Below, piece after piece: positions 1-8,506 of a stretch of DNA of 64,000 nt; the stretch's first letter is position 1; every line of letters begins with the position of its first letter. The DNA is taken from positions 3,100,001 through 3,164,000 of the forward strand of contig JAHBWV010000001.1 in NCBI GenBank assembly GCA_019636845.1, given 5' to 3'. The stretch comes from Phycisphaeraceae bacterium (GTDB lineage: Bacteria; Planctomycetota; Phycisphaerae; Phycisphaerales; UBA1924). Below the pieces are notes generated by a model, which saw nothing but the letters and a program-made list of their open reading frames with translations, ran no database searches and was not told the origin of the DNA. Both the position numbers and the translations under genes were made by a program.

Positions 1-14
1 GGGAGTACCGCTGG

Positions 15-1499
15 ATGCCAAAGGCACCGGTGAGCCAGACCAGGCAAAGCAAGATCGTCAAGGACGCCTCCGACACCATGAACGGTGTCAAGAACTTCGT
101 CCTCGACACCAACATCCTGCTCCACAACCCGAACGCACTGTTCGTGTTCAAGGAGCACAACGTCATCATCCCATTCACCGTCATCGAGGAACTCGACAAA
201 CTCAAACGCAAGGAAGACGACCTCGGACGAAACGCCCGGGAGACCATCCGCCACCTCGACCGGCTCCGCACCCAGGGACGCCTCACCGACGGCGTCCGAT
301 GGGGCGAGCACAGCCCGCGCGTCGGTGCCGCCGCATCCGTCAGCGCAGACGGACTCAACGGCACCATCCGCATCGACATCGGCGACCACGAGCGACCAGA
401 TGCCATCCGCGAAGAGATGCCCGACAACCGCATCATCGCCGTTGCCTACACCCTTCAGAAGAGCGGCGTCCGCACCGTCTTCGTCTCCAAAGACCTCTCC
501 GCACGCATCAAGTCCGACGCCCTCGGCATCACCACCGAAGACTTCGAGAACCAGAAGATCGATCTCGACCGCCTCTACACCGGCTACATCACCATCGAGG
601 TCGAGGACGAGCTCATCGACTCGCTCTACAAAGACCGCCTCCTCGGCGTCGAGCGACTCGCCGACGCCCTCACCTTCTCCGATCCCGAACGCGGCTCCTA
701 CACACGCGACATCACCGCAAACCAGTTCGCGGTCCTCAAAAGCAAGGACGACCCAGACCACACCGGGCTCTGCCGACGCCTCGCCGACACCGACCACGTC
801 ATCCCCGTCACCGGGCCCCGAAAGCCCGTCTACGGGCTCATGGCCCGCAACGTGCAGCAGACCATGGCCTTCGACCTCCTGATGGACGACGAGATCCGCC
901 TCGTCACGCTTCTCGGCGGCGCGGGCACCGGCAAGACCCTCCTCGCGATCGCCGCAGGAATGGCCAAGGTCTTCGCCGAGGAACGCTACGACAAGCTCCT
1001 CGTCGCCCGCCCCATCATGCCCATGGGGCGCGACATCGGCTATCTCCCCGGCGACAAAGACGAGAAACTCACCGCCTGGATGCAGCCGATCTTCGATAAC
1101 CTCGAATACCTCCTCTCCACGCGCGGGGCACAGCTCCAGACGCCAGACTCCCACTCCAGCGAGCAACGCATCGAAAAACTCATCGCCGATGGACGCCTCG
1201 TCCTCGAACCGCTCACCTACATCCGTGGACGCTCGATCCCCCACCAGTTCATGATCGTCGACGAGGCCCAGAACCTCACGCCACACGAGGTCAAAACCAT
1301 CGTCAGCCGCGTCGGCGAGGGAACCAAGCTCATCCTCACCGGAGACATCGGACAGATCGACAACCCCTACCTCGACTCCTCCTCCAACGGCCTCTCCTAC
1401 ACCGTCGAGAAAATGAAGGGGCTCGGACTCGTCGGGCACGTCATGCTCGCAAAGAGCGAACGCTCGGAACTGGCCAGTCTCGCCGCGTCACGCCTCTGA
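15..1499 (+). CDS. PIN domain / PhoH-like ATPase
   Basis: Two-domain protein of the PhoH2 type: an N-terminal PIN ribonuclease fold fused to a PhoH P-loop ATPase/RNA helicase domain; such proteins act on RNA in the cytoplasm. The PIN domain covers about residues 25-190, opening with FVLDTNILLHNP and carrying the acidic residues typical of PIN nucleases. Walker A GGAGTGKT lies at about 301-308 and the Walker B-like IVDEAQ near 414-419. Length (494 aa) is close to the family norm. A GGGAG precedes the ATG at 15, but the frame has no stop back to the window edge and another ATG lies at 78, so the true start is uncertain. It stands alone, convergent with the secretion operon that follows. Confidence 0.9.
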   Translation: MPKAPVSQTRQSKIVKDASDTMNGVKNFVLDTNILLHNPNALFVFKEHNVIIPFTVIEELDKLKRKEDDLGRNARETIRHLDRLRTQGRLTDGVRWGEHSPRVGAAASVSADGLNGTIRIDIGDHERPDAIREEMPDNRIIAVAYTLQKSGVRTVFVSKDLSARIKSDALGITTEDFENQKIDLDRLYTGYITIEVEDELIDSLYKDRLLGVERLADALTFSDPERGSYTRDITANQFAVLKSKDDPDHTGLCRRLADTDHVIPVTGPRKPVYGLMARNVQQTMAFDLLMDDEIRLVTLLGGAGTGKTLLAIAAGMAKVFAEERYDKLLVARPIMPMGRDIGYLPGDKDEKLTAWMQPIFDNLEYLLSTRGAQLQTPDSHSSEQRIEKLIADGRLVLEPLTYIRGRSIPHQFMIVDEAQNLTPHEVKTIVSRVGEGTKLILTGDIGQIDNPYLDSSSNGLSYTVEKMKGLGLVGHVMLAKSERSELASLAASRL

Positions 1500-1540
1500 G
1501 TCTCGCAGACTCGCAGTCTCGCAGATCGCAGCACCGCCCC

Positions 1541-2167
1541 TTAAGGCAACCCGCCCGCGATCGCCGCGCTCACAAGCTGCTGCTGACGCTCGAAGTACTC
1601 GCGATACCGCTCATCGGTCTCGACCAGCAACGCACGACGGATCCGCTCCAGCGTCGCCTCATCGCGCACCCGCACCATCTCCGCCGCACGCACCGCGCCC
1701 CGCAGCGACTCAAGACGGTTCGGATCGCGCTCCAGCGACATCCCGTAGTAACGCAGCGCATCACTCGCCCAGCCGCTCCTCACATAACACACCGCGATGT
1801 TCTCCAGCGGCCTCGGATCGGTCGGCGACAGATCCGCCGCGACCTTGAACGCCCCGACAGCGTCCGCGTAGTTCTGCTCCTGCATCAGCAGCACGCCGAG
1901 GTTGTTCCACGCCGCGGGCATCTCGCGCCACGATGCGACCGCCTGCTTGTAGGTCTCGATCGCCTGCTCCGTGTCGCCCCGGTCGGCCTGTCGCTGCGCA
2001 TCACGAGCCAGCTGCAGACCCCTCAATTGGTTCTGCGCCACCGTGTCGGCCATCGCGACAGGATCCTGCTTCTGCGTGGTGGCACACCCCGGCAACCCGG
2101 CCCACGCACCGGCGACCCCCGCCACGCAGACGACAGCCCGAACGGCGTTGTTCAACTTGCCTCTCAC
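1541..2167 (-). CDS. TPR lipoprotein, last gene of the secretion operon
   Basis: Predicted lipoprotein of 208 aa with tetratricopeptide-like helices at about 45-150, for example AWNNLGVLLM and a following repeat pair. A hydrophobic N terminus ends in a lipobox-like LPGC (Cys about 28), suggesting anchoring in a membrane facing the periplasm. I start it at the GTG at 2167 because this gives a GTGA overlap with the preceding gspM-like gene, a GGAG upstream and a clean signal peptide; the open frame extends to 2209. Its place suggests a pilotin- or scaffold-like job for the type II secretion apparatus, analogous to PilF/TPR partners, but that is inference from position only. Confidence 0.75.
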   Translation of the reverse strand: MRGKLNNAVRAVVCVAGVAGAWAGLPGCATTQKQDPVAMADTVAQNQLRGLQLARDAQRQADRGDTEQAIETYKQAVASWREMPAAWNNLGVLLMQEQNYADAVGAFKVAADLSPTDPRPLENIAVCYVRSGWASDALRYYGMSLERDPNRLESLRGAVRAAEMVRVRDEATLERIRRALLVETDERYREYFERQQQLVSAAIAGGLP

Positions 2168-2751
2168 TGGCTCCGCTCCCACCTTGAAAGGGTCACACTC
2201 ACATACCACGACTGCGCCTCAGGCCTGATGCGCAGCGACTGCACCTCAAGCCCCGGAATCCCGCTCACGCACCTCTGAAGCCAGAGCATCACGTTCTCAA
2301 GATTCGGATCTCGGATCTCGTACGGATACCGGTACATCGTCGCGCCACCCTTCACCTCGCCCGGACCGCGACGGTGGCTCAGCCCCTGCGCCAGACCCGA
2401 CTCGGTCGCGAAACGCTCCAGACGCACCAGGACATCGGGCATCGGAGCCCCGAACCCGCTCGTCGGATCAGCCGCCGCACGCGCATCAAGCACAGCCAAC
2501 TCGTTCGCCGTCGCGATCACCTTCTCCGCATCACGCTGCTGACGCTTCAATCCACGCACCGCAGAAGCACGATCGCCGATCCCCGACCCGAGATAGAAGA
2601 ACGCGACCACCAGCACAAGCAGCGAGAAAAGCACCAGATGACGCGGCCGATTCAGACGCTCCGTCGCCGACGCCGAAGACGCGATCGCGAACCGGTCATC
2701 GAGCGACGCACGCGCAGCGGGATCTACACGCGCAGGGCCTTGCAAGGTCAT
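2164..2751 (-). CDS. GspM/PilO-like secretion assembly protein
   Basis: Bitopic membrane protein of 195 aa. One transmembrane segment (about residues 39-58, HLVLFSLLVLVVAFFYLGSG) is followed by a short coiled coil and a periplasmic ferredoxin-like part, the architecture of GspM and PilO, which dimerise with GspL/PilN on the inner membrane platform. The ATG at 2751 overlaps the stop of the GspL-like gene by 4 nt (ATGA); the longer open frame to 2886 would run far into that gene and is rejected. Sequence similarity in this family is low, so the call rests on topology, size and operon position. Confidence 0.7.
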   Translation of the reverse strand: MTLQGPARVDPAARASLDDRFAIASSASATERLNRPRHLVLFSLLVLVVAFFYLGSGIGDRASAVRGLKRQQRDAEKVIATANELAVLDARAAADPTSGFGAPMPDVLVRLERFATESGLAQGLSHRRGPGEVKGGATMYRYPYEIRDPNLENVMLWLQRCVSGIPGLEVQSLRIRPEAQSWYVSVTLSRWERSQ

Positions 2752-4388
2752 GGGCCACCCCCCGCAGATGCCGTGCGCGCGGGCCACACACCTGTCAGCG
2801 TGCAACGCACACGACGCTCGGCAGAACCCTCGATCGTCCGGATCTCCGCTTTCCATGAGATCGAGAGCCCCTCGATCTCGCGGCACGCCGCCTCGATCTC
2901 CTGCGCCATCGCCGTGTCCGGCACGAAGAACGTCACACGCCCGTTCGCGGGAGTCAGCTCGATGTCATCCAGCGTCAGCGTCGGCAGTGAAAGCAGGAAC
3001 GACAGACCATCCAACTCCCTCAGGATCGGACGCGCCGGCTGGAACGCATCCGGCGGCATGCTCTGCCGACGCGCCCCCACGAGCTCCGTCTCCAACTCCG
3101 CGGCCATGAACGGGCTGCCGGAGATCGCCGGCCTCACACGCGCAACCGCCTCGCTCGCCGACGCCCGAACGCGACGCGTCGCGTCGCGAAGGTCCGAAGC
3201 CGCCTCGCGAACCCGCCAGCCCGCCGCGCCCACGCACGCAGCCAGGAGCAACACCGCGCCCGCCGCCCATCGATACATCGAGCGGTGAGACCGCGAAGGC
3301 CTCGCCCCGAGCGAGATCAACGCGCTCCGCGGATCCATCGCGTCCGGCTCGCGCCCATCGACTCGCTCCGCGACCCGACGCATCGTCGCGCCGATCGGAT
3401 CGGCATCCACCGCAACATCCACGGTCGTTCCGGGCATCGCGCGCGTCAGCGCGTGACCGAACTCAGAAACCGTCTCGGACTCGGGCGTCACAACGATCGT
3501 CCGCGCCGGCGACGCGCCAGTCTGCACACCCCAAGAAAGAAACTCCGTCGCCAGACGCGACGCGTGCTCAACGCCCACGCGCGGCACCGAACGCTCACCG
3601 TCGCTCTCCGTCGGCACGAGCATCGACCCCGCCGCAACCAGCAGCCCGCCCCGCGACCAGACCCACAGCAACCGGCCCGAATCCCCATCGACAAGGATCG
3701 TCGCCTGCGTCGGCGCACTCTCCGAGACGACGCGATCGTCCGTCACGCCCTCTCGCTCGATCCGACTCCACCCCGCGTCCCAGGCCAACGCAGCCGCGTG
3801 CCAGATCGACATCGCCGTCCGAACCGTCACACCCAGGCGATCCAACTCGTCCGTCAGAAGGCGAACAGACGCATCCGGCACCGCCATCACCGGCACACGC
3901 ACGCTCGCGGGCGAGCCGTTCGGCGCACCGCCGCCCTTCATGCCGGCGATCGCAGAGCGCCGACGCACACGGGCCGCCTCGGCGATCGGCTGCACCGAAA
4001 CCTCGGCCCGATCCCCAAGCACAGAGGCAAGCGTCGAGATCGCGCTCGGCTGCGAGCCGTCGAGTTCGCCCCCGGAAGCAACACGCTGGCGGAGCACGGC
4101 CTCGACCACCGGCGTCTCGTAAGAGGGCGCGGCGATCCACGTGCAGGCCGCAGCGTCCGCGTCGATGCACAGCACATCGAGCGATGCCGACTTCGATCCT
4201 GCCAGGCGATCCCTGATCCATGTGGCCAGCTGCGTCGCCCTGCCCGCTGCCTCCGCGACGGCGTCGGCACCCGGCGCGCCCGGCGCGGGCGTCCACTCGT
4301 CGTCCGCGCGGAAGCCGACAAACCGGGCCCTTCTGACCCGGACTCCCCGATCCATCCGCTCGACATAGCACACACGCGGGCTGCTCAT
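2748..4388 (-). CDS. GspL-like (PilM/PilN-type) secretion platform protein
   Basis: Large 546-aa protein: a cytoplasmic actin-like (PilM/GspL) region over about residues 1-360, a transmembrane helix near 375-395 (around AAGAVLLLAACVGAAGW), then a periplasmic PilN/GspL-like tail with a coiled coil and a ferredoxin-like fold. In type II secretion GspL links the GspE ATPase to the inner-membrane platform and pairs with GspM, encoded directly downstream. The start ATG at 4388 shares one nucleotide with the preceding stop (TGATG), so the two are probably translationally coupled. Longer than E. coli-type GspL (about 400 aa), resembling a PilM-PilN fusion. No GspE is encoded nearby. Confidence 0.72.
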   Translation of the reverse strand: MSSPRVCYVERMDRGVRVRRARFVGFRADDEWTPAPGAPGADAVAEAAGRATQLATWIRDRLAGSKSASLDVLCIDADAAACTWIAAPSYETPVVEAVLRQRVASGGELDGSQPSAISTLASVLGDRAEVSVQPIAEAARVRRRSAIAGMKGGGAPNGSPASVRVPVMAVPDASVRLLTDELDRLGVTVRTAMSIWHAAALAWDAGWSRIEREGVTDDRVVSESAPTQATILVDGDSGRLLWVWSRGGLLVAAGSMLVPTESDGERSVPRVGVEHASRLATEFLSWGVQTGASPARTIVVTPESETVSEFGHALTRAMPGTTVDVAVDADPIGATMRRVAERVDGREPDAMDPRSALISLGARPSRSHRSMYRWAAGAVLLLAACVGAAGWRVREAASDLRDATRRVRASASEAVARVRPAISGSPFMAAELETELVGARRQSMPPDAFQPARPILRELDGLSFLLSLPTLTLDDIELTPANGRVTFFVPDTAMAQEIEAACREIEGLSISWKAEIRTIEGSAERRVRCTLTGVWPARTASAGGGP

Positions 4389-5131
4389 CAATCCTCTCGC
4401 CACTGACGGCCGGGGTCATTCATGCGAAAGCCCTGCTGGCCGGGTGCCACGTTGATGGGCCGGGCCCGGTCTCGCCCCTGTATCCGGTTCTGGCGGAGCG
4501 CGTTGATCGCCGCCTCACGCGATTGATGATCATTCACACTGACGTCCGAAACCGGCGTCGGCGGAAGCAGCGGCACATCGATCCGGCTCACCGTCGCCTG
4601 CTTGCGCTGGGAGCGATCCACACGCCACCGCGTGCCACCCCGCTCAACCTGCACATGATCATCGCCGATCTCGGCCACGCGGAGACCATCAACTTCCCGC
4701 CCCGGCCACATGATGGCCTGACGCCCGCCGATCCGCATCAGCGCGAGCACACGCCCCGGCTCGCGGATCAACCCGAGGAAACCGACCTCGTCGTTCATCG
4801 TCACCGTTTCATGCTCATACGCCGGCTCTTCCATGTACTCGGATTCGATCTCGCGCGCGGCGACGACCGGCTTCGGCGCGTTCGAGACGCTCGAGAGCCG
4901 TGTCGCGATGCCCCCGGCATCAACGCCGGCGACGGCACGCGGCGCGGGCTGAGGATCCACCGGGGCCGCGTCCGGCGTCGGCGTCGCCGACGGCTCCGAG
5001 AGACGCGTCCCCGCACCGGGAACGCCGAAGACAACGACCGCGCCGCAGCAGAGCGCCATGGCGATGGCAGCAAACCTTGCGCCATGTGCAAGGGCCTGTG
5101 CTCGCTCTCGATTGATGGCCGTCTGTCCCAT
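4388..5131 (-). CDS. GspC/PilP-like periplasmic linker protein
   Basis: A 247-aa bitopic protein with an N-terminal membrane helix (about residues 19-40), a Pro/Ala-rich periplasmic linker, and a C-terminal homology region from about 115 to 175 (GFLGLIREPGRVLALMRIGG and onward) that matches the beta-rich HR domain of GspC and PilP. These proteins connect the inner-membrane platform to the secretin. Placement between the gspK-like and gspL-like genes fits. The C terminus (about 195-247) is Arg/Gln-rich and unassigned. The family call is moderate because GspC and PilP cannot be separated by eye. Confidence 0.65.
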   Translation of the reverse strand: MGQTAINRERAQALAHGARFAAIAMALCCGAVVVFGVPGAGTRLSEPSATPTPDAAPVDPQPAPRAVAGVDAGGIATRLSSVSNAPKPVVAAREIESEYMEEPAYEHETVTMNDEVGFLGLIREPGRVLALMRIGGRQAIMWPGREVDGLRVAEIGDDHVQVERGGTRWRVDRSQRKQATVSRIDVPLLPPTPVSDVSVNDHQSREAAINALRQNRIQGRDRARPINVAPGQQGFRMNDPGRQWRED

Positions 5132-5179
5132 GTGGATCCGCCGTCCGTGTGAAGTCTGACACCAGTGTCGGTCCGATCC

Positions 5180-6013
5180 CTACTGGATCGGCAGTTTCTG
5201 CCATGTGAGGAACGCGCTGCTCTTCTCCCAGATGCCGCTCGTCGACCCACGACCGGCTCGACGCGGTGCTACAACGATATGGCCCCCCTCCCGCGCAACC
5301 ACCGTTCCAGCGCTTCCCCGGCGTAACTCCACCGTCACAAACCACAGCGACGGCTCCGCCACAAGAACCTCGTTCAGTCGGGCCCGGATCTCAGGGGTTA
5401 CACCGAGGGCGATGGCGGTCTTCGCGACATCCGATTGCTGGATCGGTTGCTCGGCACGGATCGCAAGCAGCCGCTGCGCGAACTCGACGCCACCGCTCAG
5501 ATCCGCGACAGAGGCGAAGGCCGCCTGGATCACCTCCGCAGGCGCTGACCTCATGCTCACCGCAACAGGCCCGACATCGCGCGTCAACGCGGGCACGCTC
5601 GGATCTCGCGATCCCTGAGGCAGCGAGGCACGCATCAGACGCACCCGCTCGAAGTCACGCCCCGTCAGCCCCGCCGGAGATGCAAGCACAGATCCCTGAG
5701 CGTCGGCAAACGAAACCTCGGCACGCAACCCATCGCCGAGGTCGAGCGTCAGAACACGCTCGCCGTCAGTGATCAGCGGCGCAATCGAACGACCAGCAAG
5801 AGAACGGATCCAGGAGTCCACGATCTCCTGATACCCCTTCGCGGCGTGATGGCGCTGGTACGCCTCAACCTGCCGCGCGACCGACAGACGCTGCGTCAAC
5901 TGACGCTCGAGCATCAGGCCAAGCATGCTGGTGATCCCCGCCGCCGCGAGGACCGCGAGCATCAGCGCATACGCACGCCGGGAAGACGTGAACCGATGGA
6001 GCAGACGCCTCAT
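5180..6013 (-). CDS. GspK-like minor pseudopilin
   Basis: 277-aa protein starting MRRLLHRFTSSRRAYALMLA: a short basic leader, then a hydrophobic helix lacking the Glu at +5, as in GspK. The rest (a helical insert with a QQSDVAKTAI-like stretch) fits the large globular domain of GspK, which caps the pseudopilus tip together with GspI and GspJ, encoded immediately upstream. The ATG at 6013 overlaps the gspJ-like stop by 4 nt (ATGA); the open frame to 6265 has an Arg/Gly-rich, shadow-like extension and is rejected. A 48-nt gap separates it from the gspC-like gene. Confidence 0.7.
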   Translation of the reverse strand: MRRLLHRFTSSRRAYALMLAVLAAAGITSMLGLMLERQLTQRLSVARQVEAYQRHHAAKGYQEIVDSWIRSLAGRSIAPLITDGERVLTLDLGDGLRAEVSFADAQGSVLASPAGLTGRDFERVRLMRASLPQGSRDPSVPALTRDVGPVAVSMRSAPAEVIQAAFASVADLSGGVEFAQRLLAIRAEQPIQQSDVAKTAIALGVTPEIRARLNEVLVAEPSLWFVTVELRRGSAGTVVAREGGHIVVAPRRAGRGSTSGIWEKSSAFLTWQKLPIQ

Positions 6014-7191
6014 GATGGCCCCCCTCCGCCGTCGCGGACGGGCTGGGCCGGCCCACGCTCCATTCTCGGGCCGCCCGCGCCGGGCCCAACCGGACCGCCA
6101 CCCGGACCTCGCTGACGCGCTGGCCTGGCGATGCCGCCGCCACCCTGACCTCCAGCACCTCCGCGCCCTTCGCCTGCGCCGCCACCACCCTGGCCCTGTC
6201 CTTCGCGAAGTCGCGCTGCATCTCTGGCCGCCGCGACCTGGCTCGGCTCCTGCACCGTCGCCCATCCCAACTCAAACATCCAGTTGGCATACACACCCGC
6301 CACCGTTCGAATCTCAAGCTGCATGTACGCCGGCAGCTCAGACGAGTACGTCGCGGCGTGCGCGGGCAGCAACTCGCGCCCCTTGTACACCGACCATCTG
6401 CATGAAGCGATCCCGCGAACCAGCGCAACCGCCGAGGGATCCATGCGCGGATCCGCGATCCGTGGGGGCTGGGCCGCGAACGTCTCGAGCCCCGCAGTCG
6501 GATTCGGGGGCTGGGCGATCTGTCTCCACCACAGCGTCCACCCTTGCTGATCAGGTCGCTCTGAAAGAAGGTCCGGAGGTGTCAGTTCCAGCGCGCCCCA
6601 GAAGATCGGAACCATCTCCGAGCTCTCGGCCGATTCGCCCGCGCCGGATTCATCCTCAACCGGCGGCTCCTCTTCACCCTCCGAAGCGGATTGCGACGAC
6701 GGCGCGGTGCCGACGCTCATGCCCATCCCACCCGAGAACAGACCCGTGGGCGCCACAAACGCCCGCTCAGGAAGCGGGAGCATCGTCAGCGCGAACTGGA
6801 CGCGCTGAGGCCCGGCCCGAAGCCCGCTGATCTCCTCCCCCATCGCCGCCGCGGCGAACGGATCGATATCCATCGGCGCCAACACAAGCCGGGGCGTGGG
6901 CGTGTAGGTGGGCGTCGTGGCCGCCGGCGCATTCGAGTTCTGCGAGCCCTGACGCCCCTGCTGCTGCATCGGCGCGCTCCCGCCCGCCATCGCAAGCGAA
7001 CCGAGAGCCCTTCGGATCACGGTCTGGGCCTGTTCGAGTTCACTGGTCCGGGCCAGACGCGTCGACGATCCCGTCTCGGAACGATCAACAAGGGCCGCGA
7101 TACCCAGGATCCCGACCAGCACGAGCGCACCGAGCGATGCCGCGAGCATGGTCTCGATCAGCGTGAAGGATCGCCGAAGGGGAGCGGTCAT
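6010..7191 (-). CDS. GspJ-like minor pseudopilin
   Basis: 393 aa with a class III prepilin N terminus: MTAPLRRS then FTLIETMLAA, so prepilin peptidase would cut before Phe9 and Glu is at +5 of the mature protein. The residue before the cut is Ser rather than the usual Gly. The body is longer than typical GspJ (about 200 aa), with a low-complexity acidic insert near 155-190 and a Gly/Pro/Arg-rich tail over about the last 65 residues that looks disordered. Flanked by gspI-like and gspK-like genes with 4-nt overlaps, which supports the J assignment over other pseudopilins. Confidence 0.72.
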   Translation of the reverse strand: MTAPLRRSFTLIETMLAASLGALVLVGILGIAALVDRSETGSSTRLARTSELEQAQTVIRRALGSLAMAGGSAPMQQQGRQGSQNSNAPAATTPTYTPTPRLVLAPMDIDPFAAAAMGEEISGLRAGPQRVQFALTMLPLPERAFVAPTGLFSGGMGMSVGTAPSSQSASEGEEEPPVEDESGAGESAESSEMVPIFWGALELTPPDLLSERPDQQGWTLWWRQIAQPPNPTAGLETFAAQPPRIADPRMDPSAVALVRGIASCRWSVYKGRELLPAHAATYSSELPAYMQLEIRTVAGVYANWMFELGWATVQEPSQVAAARDAARLREGQGQGGGGAGEGRGGAGGQGGGGIARPARQRGPGGGPVGPGAGGPRMERGPAQPVRDGGGGPS

Positions 7192-7865
7192 CGCCCACCC
7201 CCTCTGCCCGTCGGTTGGCCAGTCGGCTGGCCAGTCGGCTGGCTCGGCCCGCGCCCCCCCTGCTGCAACTGCTGCATCGGTCCCGCGCCGATCGCCTCGA
7301 GCAGTTGCTGCATGCCTCCCGGCTGCTTCAACAGGTTCTCGGCCGAGTCCGGGTTTCGGAACGCGAGCAGATCGATCAGCCGCCCGATCTGGGCCTGCAC
7401 CACACCCTCTGTCGCCTGCAGCGAGCCGCCCGACTCTTCGCTGAGCCAGACCCGGACGGTGACGAGCTTGTAGCGACGCTCCGGCGGAATGGCGTTGCGG
7501 GGCGTGCGCCCGCTCTGTGCGGGCGTGTTGTCCTGCACCTCGATCGCCTCGAACCCGACCGGAGACTCCGAGAGCGACCAGCGATAGCGATGGGCCCCGT
7601 ACTCAAGGGGTGTGATAGGGCTCGGCATCGCCGACTTGTCGTCGAGATACTGGAGCATCATGCGGTTGGCCAGCTCGGCCGTTGCCAACTGGTGCGTCTG
7701 GCGGATCTCCACCTGATGCATGTACGTGACCGCCCCGAGCACCGTGCTCGCAAGCAACGCAACCGTCGCGATCGCCAGCACGACCTCAAGCAGGGTCATG
7801 CCCCGGCACCCGGATGGGCCTGCTGCCCGAGGTCGCCGGTTGGTCTGGTCGCTTGTCACGGGCAC
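7188..7865 (-). CDS. GspI-like minor pseudopilin
   Basis: 225-aa prepilin-like protein. The leader ends SGCRG and the mature part begins MTLLEVVLAIATVALLASTV, i.e. Gly at -1, Met at +1 and Glu at +5, as in GspI. The globular domain is followed by a Gln/Gly-rich tail from about 185 containing the tandem element PTGQPTGQPTG, encoded by the repeated bases at about 7213-7243. GTG start at 7865; spacing to a possible ribosome site is poor, so a slightly different start is possible. GspI nucleates the tip complex with J and K, which follow in order. Confidence 0.75.
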   Translation of the reverse strand: MPVTSDQTNRRPRAAGPSGCRGMTLLEVVLAIATVALLASTVLGAVTYMHQVEIRQTHQLATAELANRMMLQYLDDKSAMPSPITPLEYGAHRYRWSLSESPVGFEAIEVQDNTPAQSGRTPRNAIPPERRYKLVTVRVWLSEESGGSLQATEGVVQAQIGRLIDLLAFRNPDSAENLLKQPGGMQQLLEAIGAGPMQQLQQGGRGPSQPTGQPTGQPTGRGGGR

Positions 7866-7927
7866 ACTCCGCTCAACGCCTCACCCAGCCGGAGATTGCG
7901 GCAAGTGCCGCGCCGCCCCCGCAAGGG

Positions 7928-8362
7928 TTATTGCTGGTCGATCAGCCAGACATCGATGTCGTCCTCGCTGGAGAACTCCCCGTCCGGTCCGGAGGACATG
8001 AGGTCGTACGGGCGTCCGTTCTTGCCGGGCACCTTGAAGTAAAAGTCGTTCCCCCATCCGTCAACAGGAAGCTTCTCAAGATACGCGGGCTTCGCCGTCA
8101 CGAGCAGCGCGAGCGACTCGGGGTACTTGCTGTTGTCGAGGTGATACGTCTTGAGCTGGCCGACGACCGTCTGCATGCTCGCCTTCGTGGCACGGATCTT
8201 GGCACGCTCCGCGCCGCCGATCACGTTGACCGCCGCCACGGCCATCAGCACGCCGATGATCGCCAGCACGAGGGTGATCTCGAGCAGTGAGAAGGCCCTG
8301 CGGGCCCGGGACACGCCGATCCGTCCCACGCCGCACGCCCTGGTTATCGATCGAGTCTGCAT
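7928..8362 (-). CDS. gspG: GspG major pseudopilin
   Basis: 144-aa major pseudopilin, the subunit polymerised in the type II secretion pseudopilus. The prepilin site is RRA then FSLLEITLVLAIIGVLMA: Phe +1 and Glu +5 are present but the -1 residue is Ala instead of Gly. The C-terminal half has the GspG hallmarks LPVDGWGNDFYF (about 98-109) and the calcium-loop-like SSGPDGEFSSEDDI (about 123-136). ATG 8362 is preceded by AGGAGG at good spacing. No gspH lies next to it. Confidence 0.9.
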   Translation of the reverse strand: MQTRSITRACGVGRIGVSRARRAFSLLEITLVLAIIGVLMAVAAVNVIGGAERAKIRATKASMQTVVGQLKTYHLDNSKYPESLALLVTAKPAYLEKLPVDGWGNDFYFKVPGKNGRPYDLMSSGPDGEFSSEDDIDVWLIDQQ

Positions 8363-8506
8363 CTGTCGCCTCCTGGCACGATCGGGCTCTCTGCCCGCCT
8401 ATCAACGTACTGCCCCGAGACACGCCCGGGTGCGGGATTCTAAGGCCCGGTGACGCGCCGGTTACGCCCGGCGGCACACGGCCGAACACGCCCCCTCCTT
8501 ATCGGC